33,476 bases of DNA from Candidatus Magasanikiibacteriota bacterium (GTDB lineage Bacteria > Patescibacteriota > Patescibacteriia > Magasanikbacterales > 2-02-FULL-50-9b), in the NCBI GenBank assembly GCA_943355025.1, contig CALRDW010000011.1, forward strand, positions 1-33,476. Direction: 5' to 3'. The position numbers were made by a program, and so were the translations under genes. Positions 17,314 through 26,812 of this stretch are shown piece after piece. A model generated the notes under the pieces. That model did not search any database, was not told where the DNA came from, and was given only the letters and a program-made list of their open reading frames with translations. Positions within the stretch are counted from its first letter, which is position 1. Each line of letters opens with the position of its first letter.

Positions 17314-19158
17314 ATGCGATTTTTTCAGCGACTTTTAACTGCTGCGTGCGCAACAATTCTGTTGGTTCCTCTGCTCGATGTTTCGCTCGCATGGTTTTTT
17401 CCAGCGTCGAATATTCGTCTCGTTGCACTGAGCGTCCTTATTTTTTTGTGTGCAATAATTGTTTTACTGCGCGCCGAGTTTCAACTCTTTTTTCAAAATT
17501 TTAAGCATCCAATCCTGTGCTCATACGTGGCAGTATTTGGTTTTCTTGCCGTTCGCTCTTTTTTGTCTGGCGGGATTACTGATGTGGGTGCATCGTGGTG
17601 GGGAAATTGGATTCGTACGGATGGCGTATGGACATGGATTGTGTGGGGAATGCTCGTCGCTGTTATGGCAGGCCTTTTCAAACAATCTGAGGGTTCTCGC
17701 AAAACAGTGTTGTGGGTGTTTGGCAGCGGTTTACTCCTGAGCAGCATCGTCGCATGGTTTTTTCCGGAGCTTGCAGCAAGCTCAGTTGGAAATGGAATTC
17801 GATTTGCAGGATTTGCGAGCAATCCCTGGTATTTTGCGCAGCTACTTATTTTCTTGCCATGGGTCACTGTTGAGCTGTGTGCTGGTCATCGTTTTTCTGG
17901 TCGCGTCGCGCTTGTTGTTACCGCACTCACTGGGTATTTTCTATTTGTTGGCGGTGTTCGAGGTGCGCTCGTAGCTGCTGCAGTTGCCCTTATATTTGTT
18001 GGTGCGCGTGTATCCCGCAGAATAGCTGTTCCAATAATAATTATACTCGCGCTCGTGGTCTGCACGACGTTATTGGTCAAGTTTAATTCGCGGTATGATC
18101 GAATCATGACCGATCCATCTATAAAAACACGTCTGACGCTCTGGCAACACGCACTCACTGATTTACATGCACAACCAATCATTGGATTTGGATTTGCGCG
18201 CCGTGAAGCAGTGCTTCAGAGCGCAGGGACTGACGCTGAAAAAATATTGTATTCTAACAAAAGCATTGATACTGCACATTCAGGTTATATAGATATTTTA
18301 CTCGATGGCGGAATAATTGGCCTCGCGTTATTTGGTTTGTGGATTTTTTATTTTATGAGGTCCGCAAACGGTTCTTCAAAAGATATTTTAATTATTACCG
18401 CACGGCAAGCAACGCTTATCGCTTATTTTCTTGCGGCAGGTACAGAATTTTTTACCGTGTGGGGGAGTCTTCCGCTTGCGCTACTTGCAGCTGTAATTAT
18501 TGCTGGTACAGAGAAATATTCTCCAACAAAGATACCAAATAACCGCACGGCGCAACTCGGCGCGCGCGCAGCTGCACTATTTATTTGTGTGCTTGTCGGC
18601 ACGAGTGCATTTTTTGTTCTGCGCGTTGTACCACAGCAAGCCGCAGCTCTTGCATCGGCGGAAAACGCTGCAGCGACTCGAGATATTGTTATGTTTGACC
18701 AGGCTTCAGCCGCACTTACCGGCGCATTTCCATTTTGGATTGAACGAGATGCTCAGTTTGTTCGACTCGCGACGATTTTGATGGAATCTGGGCCGCAACC
18801 GGATGTTGTTGAACACATCATGTCCCTCGCAGCGCCGCGATTTGACGCGCTTGTAGCACGAACAGATCTGCTCGCTCGCGATGATGCAGCGCTTGCGTTG
18901 TTTGCAGAATCACGCGCTCTTGCTCAGCATGGCCAGCTTGCACAAACGGACTTACAGTTGGCAGAAGAACTTACGCACCGTGCGCTTAAAAAATCTCCCG
19001 ACTACCCAGCGTATATTTTCAACCTAGCGGATATTTTACGAGAAGAGGGGCGTGGAGACGAGGCGCTTGCGCTTTTGGATGCGTATGCGAGCGCCCACCT
19101 CGAGATACCAAAAGCTGCGGAGTTGGCTCGCCTCATGCATGAGATTTTGAAGAAATAG
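17314..19158 (+). CDS. O-antigen ligase family membrane protein with soluble C-terminal (probable TPR) region
   Basis: Multiple TMs. 'PIIGFGFARREAVLQSA...SIDTAHSGYIDILLDGGIIGLALFGLW'. C-terminal 'YIFNLADILREEGRGDEALALLDAYASAH'. Confidence 0.75.
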   Translation: MRFFQRLLTAACATILLVPLLDVSLAWFFPASNIRLVALSVLIFLCAIIVLLRAEFQLFFQNFKHPILCSYVAVFGFLAVRSFLSGGITDVGASWWGNWIRTDGVWTWIVWGMLVAVMAGLFKQSEGSRKTVLWVFGSGLLLSSIVAWFFPELAASSVGNGIRFAGFASNPWYFAQLLIFLPWVTVELCAGHRFSGRVALVVTALTGYFLFVGGVRGALVAAAVALIFVGARVSRRIAVPIIIILALVVCTTLLVKFNSRYDRIMTDPSIKTRLTLWQHALTDLHAQPIIGFGFARREAVLQSAGTDAEKILYSNKSIDTAHSGYIDILLDGGIIGLALFGLWIFYFMRSANGSSKDILIITARQATLIAYFLAAGTEFFTVWGSLPLALLAAVIIAGTEKYSPTKIPNNRTAQLGARAAALFICVLVGTSAFFVLRVVPQQAAALASAENAAATRDIVMFDQASAALTGAFPFWIERDAQFVRLATILMESGPQPDVVEHIMSLAAPRFDALVARTDLLARDDAALALFAESRALAQHGQLAQTDLQLAEELTHRALKKSPDYPAYIFNLADILREEGRGDEALALLDAYASAHLEIPKAAELARLMHEILKK

Positions 19159-19165
19159 AATGAGC

Positions 19166-21205
19166 TCAATTGGCGATAAATTTGGAAAACTTCTGAGCCT
19201 CTGTGTGCATGCCCGCTCCCTCAAGCGCCTTTAAAATAAACGTAGAAACAGGATCGGGAATTATTGCTTTGCCGAGCCCGTTTTTAATTGCACGATCAAG
19301 CTCGTTCCAGCCCGCTTGTGGATTGTGCTCCGAAAAATATGTGAGCGCCAGAAACCAATGAGCAGGCGCAAAAGCCATGTCAATATCAATTGCTTTTTTG
19401 AAATAAAGCTCGGCAGCATCGAAGTTGTTAAGATGTAACTCAAGTTGGCCTAGTAAAATCAGCGGTTCAACGCGCAGTGGAGCAAGTGCGTGCGTTGTTT
19501 CGAAGTATGTTTTTGCGCGCTCAGAAAGCACAGGATCTTTCACGATATAAAATAATTTAAGGTTAGTGCGGCCAGCCGCGAGCTGCCACCAGGCATTCTG
19601 TGCATGCGCGTCGGCAAGTGTTTCGGTTAGCGCGCTCTCGATACGTGCGTTTTGCTGCCACGCGGTTTGCTCTGCTGCGGGGAGTGCGGCAAGCGCTGCT
19701 GTATTACTCCAATAAGGATCAAGAACTACCTCTCCAATACTTTGCCATGCGTCAAACGCAATCGGTGAAGCTGCGCCGCGCGTCGCGATGATTTGAATGG
19801 ACCGTGTTTGTTCGCTCGGCAGCGAGGTTTGTGCAAGCGCAGCCATGGCGTATGCGACGGGGAGTTCGTTGAACAGCACAGTATATGTAACCCACACGCT
19901 TGGGAGTGCGGTAAGGAGGAGGACGGTTCGAGTTATAAGCTTGTCGCGCCGAAGTGTCGTGGACTCTTGTGCCGGAGCGGTCAGTAACTCTGTGGCATCA
20001 TATCGCGCGGAAAGAATCGTGAGCATGAAGAAAAACAGAATCAGCGGCCCTTGAGTCTCAAACGCAAACGCGTTTTGAATTTCGTGCGCCACAAAAAAAC
20101 CAATGAGCAAGGCGGTTCCCTCAACTGAAAGTGCGTCGCGTTTTTGCAAAGTGCGACAGTACAGAAGCGCGATAAAGATAAGTGCGCCATACGAACACAA
20201 GCCGAGCACGCCAGTAGTTGCGCCGAGCTCGAGTTGTGCATTATGCGGTTTGTCCGTGTAGGTTTCCTGGAATCCAAATTTTGACAAGCGGGGATCGAAT
20301 AATTCATCGGCAACAACGCGATAATTTTCGGGACCAACACCAAGAACGGGGTGGGTGCGAAGTCCAGAAAGCGCGACGCGCCAGTTGATAAGGCGTGTTT
20401 CAGTGGTTACTGTACCAGTCGATAAAATATTCATTTTCAAAAGGAGAACTATACAGAAAAGTAATGCAACAATTACTCCAACCGCAACACCGATTTTTTT
20501 TCGATTTACTGCACCAGAAAAAAACATCCACAGGAAGGCGACGAGCATTCCCAGAGCGAGCCCGGCAAATGGGCCGCGCGAAGCAGTAAAAATAAGAATG
20601 ATGAATGCTGCGCTGCAACAAATGAGTGGGAGAGTCTTTGCGCGTTTATCTACTGTGCGTTGCTCCGTCCAGAAAAAAGCAAAAATAAAAATTGCAAGCA
20701 CCGCGTACATGCCAAAAAAAATCGCGTTGCCGAGGGTTCCGCCAATGCGATCACCAGAAAATGTTTGTGAAAATCCGTGGATGAATTTTTGTGCGACGCC
20801 CCATGCACACATGAGCAGCACTATTACTGCGAGTGCACGAATGAGATTTTTTTCTGAACGTTTTTCGAGCAATAATTGTTTGAGTGCGAAGTGGTTGCCA
20901 AGAGCAAGCACCCACCAGGAAACACCGACAAGACGAGGCATTGAACTCCACCAACTCCCAGCCGGATCTGCGCCAACAAGAGCTGCCACGACAAGAACGG
21001 CGACAAAAATAGTGAGGGCGACGTCCAAGCGATTGATCCGAATCGCCCGTTTCGAGCGCCACGCACGCCACGTTGCCACAATAATTATTGCTGAGCTGAA
21101 GACTGCAAGCCAAATCCAACGCGGAAATGCATGTGGATAGGGGAGCGAGTTCCAGAGAACGAGTGGCGAAAATAGAAGTGCGATTTCCAAAATAAGCAAA
21201 TTCAT
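19166..21205 (-). CDS. O-antigen ligase family membrane protein with C-terminal TPR
   Basis: MNLLILEIALLFSPLVLWNSL... 'HPVLGVGPENYRVVADELFDPRLSKFGFQETYTDKPHNAQLELGATTGVLG'. TPR-like 'NNFDAAELYFKKAIDIDMAFAPAHWFLALTYFSE'. Confidence 0.85.
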   Translation of the reverse strand: MNLLILEIALLFSPLVLWNSLPYPHAFPRWIWLAVFSSAIIIVATWRAWRSKRAIRINRLDVALTIFVAVLVVAALVGADPAGSWWSSMPRLVGVSWWVLALGNHFALKQLLLEKRSEKNLIRALAVIVLLMCAWGVAQKFIHGFSQTFSGDRIGGTLGNAIFFGMYAVLAIFIFAFFWTEQRTVDKRAKTLPLICCSAAFIILIFTASRGPFAGLALGMLVAFLWMFFSGAVNRKKIGVAVGVIVALLFCIVLLLKMNILSTGTVTTETRLINWRVALSGLRTHPVLGVGPENYRVVADELFDPRLSKFGFQETYTDKPHNAQLELGATTGVLGLCSYGALIFIALLYCRTLQKRDALSVEGTALLIGFFVAHEIQNAFAFETQGPLILFFFMLTILSARYDATELLTAPAQESTTLRRDKLITRTVLLLTALPSVWVTYTVLFNELPVAYAMAALAQTSLPSEQTRSIQIIATRGAASPIAFDAWQSIGEVVLDPYWSNTAALAALPAAEQTAWQQNARIESALTETLADAHAQNAWWQLAAGRTNLKLFYIVKDPVLSERAKTYFETTHALAPLRVEPLILLGQLELHLNNFDAAELYFKKAIDIDMAFAPAHWFLALTYFSEHNPQAGWNELDRAIKNGLGKAIIPDPVSTFILKALEGAGMHTEAQKFSKFIAN

Positions 21206-21211
21206 AAGGGT

Positions 21212-21241
21212 AGTATACGGAACCGGCCTTGTTTTGGTCAA
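21212..21241 (-). promoter_or_regulatory. Leaderless-type promoter for the minus-strand O-antigen ligase
   Basis: On the minus strand: TTGACC, 18 nt, TATACT, acccttATG (6 nt from -10 to ATG). Confidence 0.65.
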
Positions 21242-21253
21242 TAAAAGGGAGTA

Positions 21254-21282
21254 TTGAAAAAAACCCCACATTTTTGTACACT
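21254..21282 (+). promoter_or_regulatory. Leaderless-type promoter for the plus-strand O-antigen ligase
   Basis: TTGAAA (21254-21259), 17 nt, TACACT (21277-21282), 7 nt, ATG (21290). Confidence 0.65.
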
Positions 21283-21289
21283 GGTACAT

Positions 21290-23425
21290 ATGATATCTGC
21301 GCGCAAAGTTGGGGAATTTTTTATACATTTGCTCATCCTGTCGCCGCTCGTACTCTATCAGGACACGCTGTATCCTTTTGTTGTACCGCGAAACGCTTGG
21401 ATGCTGACGATGTTTTCTGGTGCGATCCTTGCGATTCTGTGGGCCTTAAAGGCGGGACAGCGAATAAAATTTACAAAACTTGATGTCGCGGTTGTTTGTT
21501 TTGCAGCCGCTCTTGTTGTGACCTCATTCACGGGCTTTGATTTACATATCAGCCTGTGGAGCGAAGAAGGGAGAATAATGGGAGTAATTTTTTGGCTGCT
21601 GTGGGCGCTTGTTTTTGTTGGGTCACGCGCGCTCGATTGGCAACCTGGTGAGTGGCGCAGATTTTTTTATTCAACAACGATCGTTGTTTTTCTCATGAGT
21701 CTTCTTGGTGTGCTCCAAGCGACAGTTCCTTCTTTTGCGTCAACGTCTGGCGCTCGTGTAGTGGGGACACTCGGAAACAGTCTAATTTTCGGGGCTTACC
21801 TCATGCCACATCTTTTTTTGTTAGGGTATTTTATGGCGCGTCAGCAGGCATATACATTTCCACGCTGGTTTGTGCATCGTGCTGTACCATTCACAATCCT
21901 CATGGTAGGCAGCAGTTTATTTTTTACTCAAACACGTTCGTCATTTCTCGGATTATTCATTGGCCTCGCCGTTGCGGCGCTTGGTTTTTTTCTTACGCAA
22001 CACCGTTCAGAAACTGTTCAACGGGCACGGCGGTTTGTGCTCATTGGATCCGCATGTCTGATCATCGGATACATAGCGTTGTTCATAATCGCGCGTCAAA
22101 CCCAGGATAATCGTTTGCTGCGACTTACATTTTCGAGTACACAAAGCTTGACGCTTAAGACGCGCCTCATCAATTGGCAAATAGCGCTCCACGCGATTGG
22201 TGCGCGGCCGATTCTTGGTTGGGGCTGGGAAAATTATCGCGAAGCAACGAATGTGTTTTTTAATCCAGCGCTTGCTTCGTACTCGTTTTACGAAACACGA
22301 ATTGATAAACCGCATAATGCGCTTCTTGAATTGCTCGTAACTACTGGGGCCCTTGGCTTTGCTTGTTACGCAGCACTCATTATTTTGCAACTTTTCGCGC
22401 TTGGGCGTTGGCAAAAAGAACTGGGCGGGGCGCCACTCGCAGCATGGATTTTAATTGGCGGTGCTGTTGCGTACCAGGTTCAGAATTTTTTTGGCTTTGA
22501 TACGCACACGACAGTCTGGGTTTTTGGACTTTTTTTACTGCTCGCGAGCGAACATAGTCCGAGTCTGATCGAGTTTGAGTTACCACGCGCGTGGTCTTTT
22601 TTTCGACCAGTTGCGTTCGTAGCAAGCGCTGTGTGTGTTGGTGCTATTCTTGTTTATGGGGCATGGGGTCCGTTTTTAACAGGTATTCAAATTAATCACG
22701 CGCTTCTCGGGCTTGAGCACCATGATATGTCGCTCGTTACCGCTGCGTGGAGTATAGAAGAGCATTCTCCGGCCGGTCCGTATCCGTTTGAAACATGGCG
22801 TTGGTTTAGTCACGCGTTGCTGTGGAATTATGCGTCGGGCGCGGATAAACTCGAGACAATACCCGCAAGCATCTGGCCCTTATGGGAGGCAGATGTTGCG
22901 CGAATGGGCGTGCTGACTGAGGAATATGCGGCGGAGTATCCGAATTCAGCAGATTGGCAATTATTTACGGGCAAAATCGCGTACTATATTGCGGTAGTGA
23001 AGGATGATGCGCACTTTCTCGACCTCGCGGACACATATTTTCAACGTGCGTTTGTGCTTGCCCCAGAGCGACAAGAAGCGCCGCTCCTGCTATCATATGT
23101 CCACGCGCTCAAGGCAGATAACGCTGGCGCACTCGAATGGTTTGAAAAAGCGGCGTCGCTCACAGTTTCATCCGAGGTAACCAGCACCGTAGATTTTTTG
23201 TCAAAGCGATTCGTTCGCGAGCAAGATTACACACACCTCGTTGCGCTCCTAGTCTTCGCGAGCAACAAAACACCGACTGCGGATCTATTTGCTCAGCTGG
23301 CCGCTGCATATGCCACGACGCATCACTATACAGAGGCGCGTGCTGCAGTCGCGCGAGCAGTCGAACTTGATCCAAGCTTTGAGCAGGAGGCTGAGCAATT
23401 TCTTAAGACTCTTCCAAAACAATAA
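21290..23425 (+). CDS. O-antigen ligase family membrane protein with C-terminal TPR-like region
   Basis: 'RPILGWGWENYREATNVFFNPALASYSFYETRIDKPHNALLELLVTTGALGF'. TPR-like C-terminus 'LADTYFQRAFVLAPERQEAPLLLSYVHALKADNAGALEWFEKAASL'. Confidence 0.85.
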   Translation: MISARKVGEFFIHLLILSPLVLYQDTLYPFVVPRNAWMLTMFSGAILAILWALKAGQRIKFTKLDVAVVCFAAALVVTSFTGFDLHISLWSEEGRIMGVIFWLLWALVFVGSRALDWQPGEWRRFFYSTTIVVFLMSLLGVLQATVPSFASTSGARVVGTLGNSLIFGAYLMPHLFLLGYFMARQQAYTFPRWFVHRAVPFTILMVGSSLFFTQTRSSFLGLFIGLAVAALGFFLTQHRSETVQRARRFVLIGSACLIIGYIALFIIARQTQDNRLLRLTFSSTQSLTLKTRLINWQIALHAIGARPILGWGWENYREATNVFFNPALASYSFYETRIDKPHNALLELLVTTGALGFACYAALIILQLFALGRWQKELGGAPLAAWILIGGAVAYQVQNFFGFDTHTTVWVFGLFLLLASEHSPSLIEFELPRAWSFFRPVAFVASAVCVGAILVYGAWGPFLTGIQINHALLGLEHHDMSLVTAAWSIEEHSPAGPYPFETWRWFSHALLWNYASGADKLETIPASIWPLWEADVARMGVLTEEYAAEYPNSADWQLFTGKIAYYIAVVKDDAHFLDLADTYFQRAFVLAPERQEAPLLLSYVHALKADNAGALEWFEKAASLTVSSEVTSTVDFLSKRFVREQDYTHLVALLVFASNKTPTADLFAQLAAAYATTHHYTEARAAVARAVELDPSFEQEAEQFLKTLPKQ

Positions 23426-23434
23426 TATTCTCAT

Positions 23435-25627
23435 ATGGCAGCAGCGCAACAACAGGAAAATAAATTTGCGGAATTCATGGTTGAGTTATTTGTATACGGC
23501 GCACTGCTTATTCCTCTCATCGTTGCCTCCTCTTCATCAATTTTTCCCTTTGTGTTTCCAAAGGTTATTTATTTTGAGACCGTTGTCGGACTTGCAACGG
23601 CTGCATTTGTAGGCCTCGCATATCGAAAGTCCGGCTACCTTAAATTTAATAGCGCCTATATAAAATTGTGTGGATTGTACGGCCTTGTGCTTGCGCTAAC
23701 CGGTTTTACTGCCGTTGACCCAAACCGTGCGTTCTGGAGTAATCACGAGCGCATGACAGGCATTGTTTTTGTGTGGCATTGTTTGTTATTTTCAGTCATG
23801 ATCGCAGTATTTTATGCGCATAATCGCGATCGTATTGAACGATTTCTCGTCTATGCGTGCGGCGTTGCCTCGGTTGTCTCACTCACAGGTATTTATCAAA
23901 AAATTGATCACAGTTTTTTAATGGGAACTGGTGATCGCGTTGCAGGCACGCTCGGGAATCCAATTTATTTGGGCGGCTATGCAGCAGAGTTTTTTCTGCT
24001 CAGCGCATATCTTGCATATCGGTTCCGTGGAAATTGGATGAAGTGGTTGATGCTTAGCTTCGCACTCATTAATTTTGTAGGCATGTATTTGAGCGGCACA
24101 CGCAGCGCAGTCATTGGCCTTGTTGGCGCACTCGGTGTTCTTGTGATTGTTGGGCTCGTTAATCTCTGGAAAAATGGCCGGAAAAAATTTGTGGGCGTAA
24201 TTATTAGCGGCATTATAGCGTGCGCTGTCGTGATTGTTTTACTCAGCAGCGTTTTGCGTTCATGGGTTCCTGAGGGTTCGCTTTTGGAGCGCTATACTAA
24301 CATTTCAATAACAAATACTACGGCGAGCACCCGCTTTATTGCCTGGAATATTGCTATTAAAGGGTTTGAAGAGCGACCGCTTCTTGGGTGGGGCCCAGAA
24401 AATTTTTATTATGCATTTAATAAATATTTCAATCCAAAATCACTACTCTTTGGCACATCAGAAACATGGTTTGATCATGCGCACAACGCAGTCTTTGATA
24501 CGTTGGTAACCGAGGGCGTGATTGGATTTATCGTGTATCTTGCCCAGTTTATTTTAATCTGGTGGATGTGCGCGAAAACCTTTGTAAAAGAGGGTGATTC
24601 AAATGAGCGCTGGCTCTCTGCGACGCTCGCCGCTATATTTGTTCTCCATTTTATTCACAATATTTTTGTGTTTGACCATCCGGGCTCATACGTTGTGTTT
24701 TATATGTTCGCGGGAATAGTCGCCGCGCGCTACGCAACAAGCCGACTGCCGGCTCCTCCGACGAAAATGCATTCACCAATTCGCGAACCGTCCTACGGCA
24801 TAATCGCTGTACAAGTCGCCATTATTGGGATCGCAGGATTTGTTATCATTCCATCGGTTCGTCAGAATAATTTAGATTTAAAGGCTCAGATCGCGAGCTA
24901 TTCGGATATGGGTTTGGCGCAACAGTTGTTTGAACAATCGATTGCGATTAACGGGCCGCACACACCGGACGTACTCCTTGATGTCGGACGCGTTGCGCAA
25001 CATGGTAGAATTACGAAGGATTATTTTAATTTTGCAGTTAATTCGCTTGATTTGCTTTTGACAAAATACGAGCCAGATAATGTTTTGGCTGCGATCATGG
25101 AGGGTCAGATTTTAATGAGTGCGGTTGATGCAGGGAATACAGAGCTTGTTGCGAAAGCTGACAGCGTGTTTGCACATGCCGCTGAGTTGAGCCCTAAGCG
25201 ACAGCAAGTGTATTATGCGTGGGCACGGCTTAAACTCATCACGAATCGAATTGATGAGGGACAAAAATTGCTTCAAAAAGCTGTGGACGATGAGCCAAAC
25301 GTTGGAATATCGCATTGGTATTTGTCTGTGCTTGTGGCAGATACAGATCCAAAGCGTGGCGCACGCGAGCTTGATTTAGCGCTCGCGCATGGATTTATCA
25401 TTCCGGACACATCAATACGTATTGCTGCAGCACTTGTGTATGAAAAAAATAATGAATATGAAAAATCTGCGGATTTGATTACGCCGTTAGTCGAAGATCC
25501 GAATTCAACTGGCTGGGACGAAATCCTTATTAAAGAAACAGATGTGATTTTGGCGAAAGCACACAGACTTGTTACACAGCAACATTTGCGCGAAAGATTT
25601 CCGGCGGTTTTTCAGAAAAAAGTATGA
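23435..25627 (+). CDS. O-antigen ligase family membrane protein with C-terminal TPR-like region
   Basis: 'RPLLGWGPENFYYAFNKYFNPKSLLFGTSETWFDHAHNAVFDTLVTEGVIGF'. C-terminal 'ADSVFAHAAELSPKRQQVYYAWARLKLITNRIDEGQKLLQKAVDDEP'. Confidence 0.85.
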   Translation: MAAAQQQENKFAEFMVELFVYGALLIPLIVASSSSIFPFVFPKVIYFETVVGLATAAFVGLAYRKSGYLKFNSAYIKLCGLYGLVLALTGFTAVDPNRAFWSNHERMTGIVFVWHCLLFSVMIAVFYAHNRDRIERFLVYACGVASVVSLTGIYQKIDHSFLMGTGDRVAGTLGNPIYLGGYAAEFFLLSAYLAYRFRGNWMKWLMLSFALINFVGMYLSGTRSAVIGLVGALGVLVIVGLVNLWKNGRKKFVGVIISGIIACAVVIVLLSSVLRSWVPEGSLLERYTNISITNTTASTRFIAWNIAIKGFEERPLLGWGPENFYYAFNKYFNPKSLLFGTSETWFDHAHNAVFDTLVTEGVIGFIVYLAQFILIWWMCAKTFVKEGDSNERWLSATLAAIFVLHFIHNIFVFDHPGSYVVFYMFAGIVAARYATSRLPAPPTKMHSPIREPSYGIIAVQVAIIGIAGFVIIPSVRQNNLDLKAQIASYSDMGLAQQLFEQSIAINGPHTPDVLLDVGRVAQHGRITKDYFNFAVNSLDLLLTKYEPDNVLAAIMEGQILMSAVDAGNTELVAKADSVFAHAAELSPKRQQVYYAWARLKLITNRIDEGQKLLQKAVDDEPNVGISHWYLSVLVADTDPKRGARELDLALAHGFIIPDTSIRIAAALVYEKNNEYEKSADLITPLVEDPNSTGWDEILIKETDVILAKAHRLVTQQHLRERFPAVFQKKV

Positions 25628-26772
25628 GTGACGGCAGAAAGCCCCATGTAATTGTTGCCACAACTGCATTCTTGCCTTTGGTTGGCGGCGCTGAGGTTGC
25701 TGTTCAAGAACTCATCGGGCGTTTGTCTGGGGATTTTTCTTTTACTGTTGTAACAGCGCGACTCTCCCGGATGTTGCCCGCACGAGAGCAATGGAATGGC
25801 GTCCAGATTATTCGCGTTGGTTGGGGAACACGGTTTGATAAAGTGTGGATGCTCATTGCGCTCACCTGGCATGCGGCGCGGCTGCGACGGGCTGGTGGCG
25901 TTGACCTTGTGTGGGCAGTGATGGCAAGTTACGCAGGCGCGGCCGCGTGGGTTGCACGCACTATTTTGCGCATTCCATATGCACTCATGCTGCAAGAGGG
26001 CGATAATCTAGTTGCGCTTGAACGCCGTCTTGCTGCGGTGCTTCCATTATATAAATTAATTTTTAAGCACGCCGCAGGCATTCAGGCAATTGCGCCGTTC
26101 CTCGCTGATTGGGCGCACCACATGGGCGGAGTGCGTGCGGCGGTTGTTATTCCAAATGGTGTTGCGTCTGGAGATTTTATTACGTCTGTTGAGGAGCACG
26201 CATCACTCAGAGCTTGCACACGTCAAGAACTTGGAATTCCAGCGGACGCGCCAGTGGTGCTTTCGGTGTCGCGCCTCGTTGTTAAAAATGGGCTTGCAGA
26301 TTTAATCGCTGCTGTGCAAAAACTTTCCGCACGAACACATCTTATTATTGTTGGAGAGGGCGAGCTCCGAGCATCGCTCGAGAAACAGGCAACATCCCTC
26401 GGACAACGGGTACATTTTGTGGGAACAAAATCTCAGAAGGAATTGCTTGCATATACCTGTGCCGCGGATATATTCTCGCGGCCGTCCCTCAGCGAAGGGC
26501 AGGGCATTGTGTTTTTGGAGGCGATGAGTGTCGGTCTTCCAATTGTTGCAACACATGTCGGCGGAATTCCGAGCATGATTGAGACAGAGATCACAGGCCT
26601 TCTTGTACCCCCGCATGCACCGGACGAATTGGCTGGCGCTCTCAGCCGATTGCAGGAGAACCCCGAGCTCTGTGAACGCCTTGTTCACGCAGGTCGCACG
26701 CAGGCCACGCGTTTTTCCTGGACACTCATTGCGCCACAAATAAGCGCCTGGCTTACCTCGTGTCTTGGCTAG
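25624..26772 (+). CDS. GT4-family glycosyltransferase
   Basis: MSDGRKPHVIVATTAFLPLVGGAEVAVQELI... SVSRLVVKNGLADLIAAV... FSRPSLSEGQGIVFLEAMSVGLPIVATHVGGIPSMI. ATGA overlap with the upstream stop. Confidence 0.92.
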   Translation: MSDGRKPHVIVATTAFLPLVGGAEVAVQELIGRLSGDFSFTVVTARLSRMLPAREQWNGVQIIRVGWGTRFDKVWMLIALTWHAARLRRAGGVDLVWAVMASYAGAAAWVARTILRIPYALMLQEGDNLVALERRLAAVLPLYKLIFKHAAGIQAIAPFLADWAHHMGGVRAAVVIPNGVASGDFITSVEEHASLRACTRQELGIPADAPVVLSVSRLVVKNGLADLIAAVQKLSARTHLIIVGEGELRASLEKQATSLGQRVHFVGTKSQKELLAYTCAADIFSRPSLSEGQGIVFLEAMSVGLPIVATHVGGIPSMIETEITGLLVPPHAPDELAGALSRLQENPELCERLVHAGRTQATRFSWTLIAPQISAWLTSCLG

Positions 26773-26773
26773 T

Positions 26774-26803
26774 TTGACAGTAAAAAGAAAAGTTTGCTAT
26801 CCT
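26774..26803 (+). promoter_or_regulatory. Promoter with extended -10, leaderless-type
   Basis: TTGACA (26774-26779), 18 nt ending in TGC, TATCCT (26798-26803), 9 nt, ATG (26813). Confidence 0.7.
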
Positions 26804-26812
26804 GTTTGGGCT

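Noticed and set aside
19140-19175. Terminator between the convergent genes ending at 19158 and 19166
   Set aside because: Only 7 nt separate the stops, and no hairpin plus T-tract was seen in either direction.
20355-21140. 261-aa plus-strand ORF
   Set aside because: Antisense shadow of the minus-strand O-antigen ligase gene. Composition is Arg/Thr/Ala-rich and low quality.
26765-26812. Upstream start for the UDP-sugar dehydrogenase (MASLTVKRKVCYPVWA...)
   Set aside because: This segment contains the promoter (TTGACA/TATCCT). The family N-terminus (KQIGIIGAGMVGG) begins right after ATG 26813.
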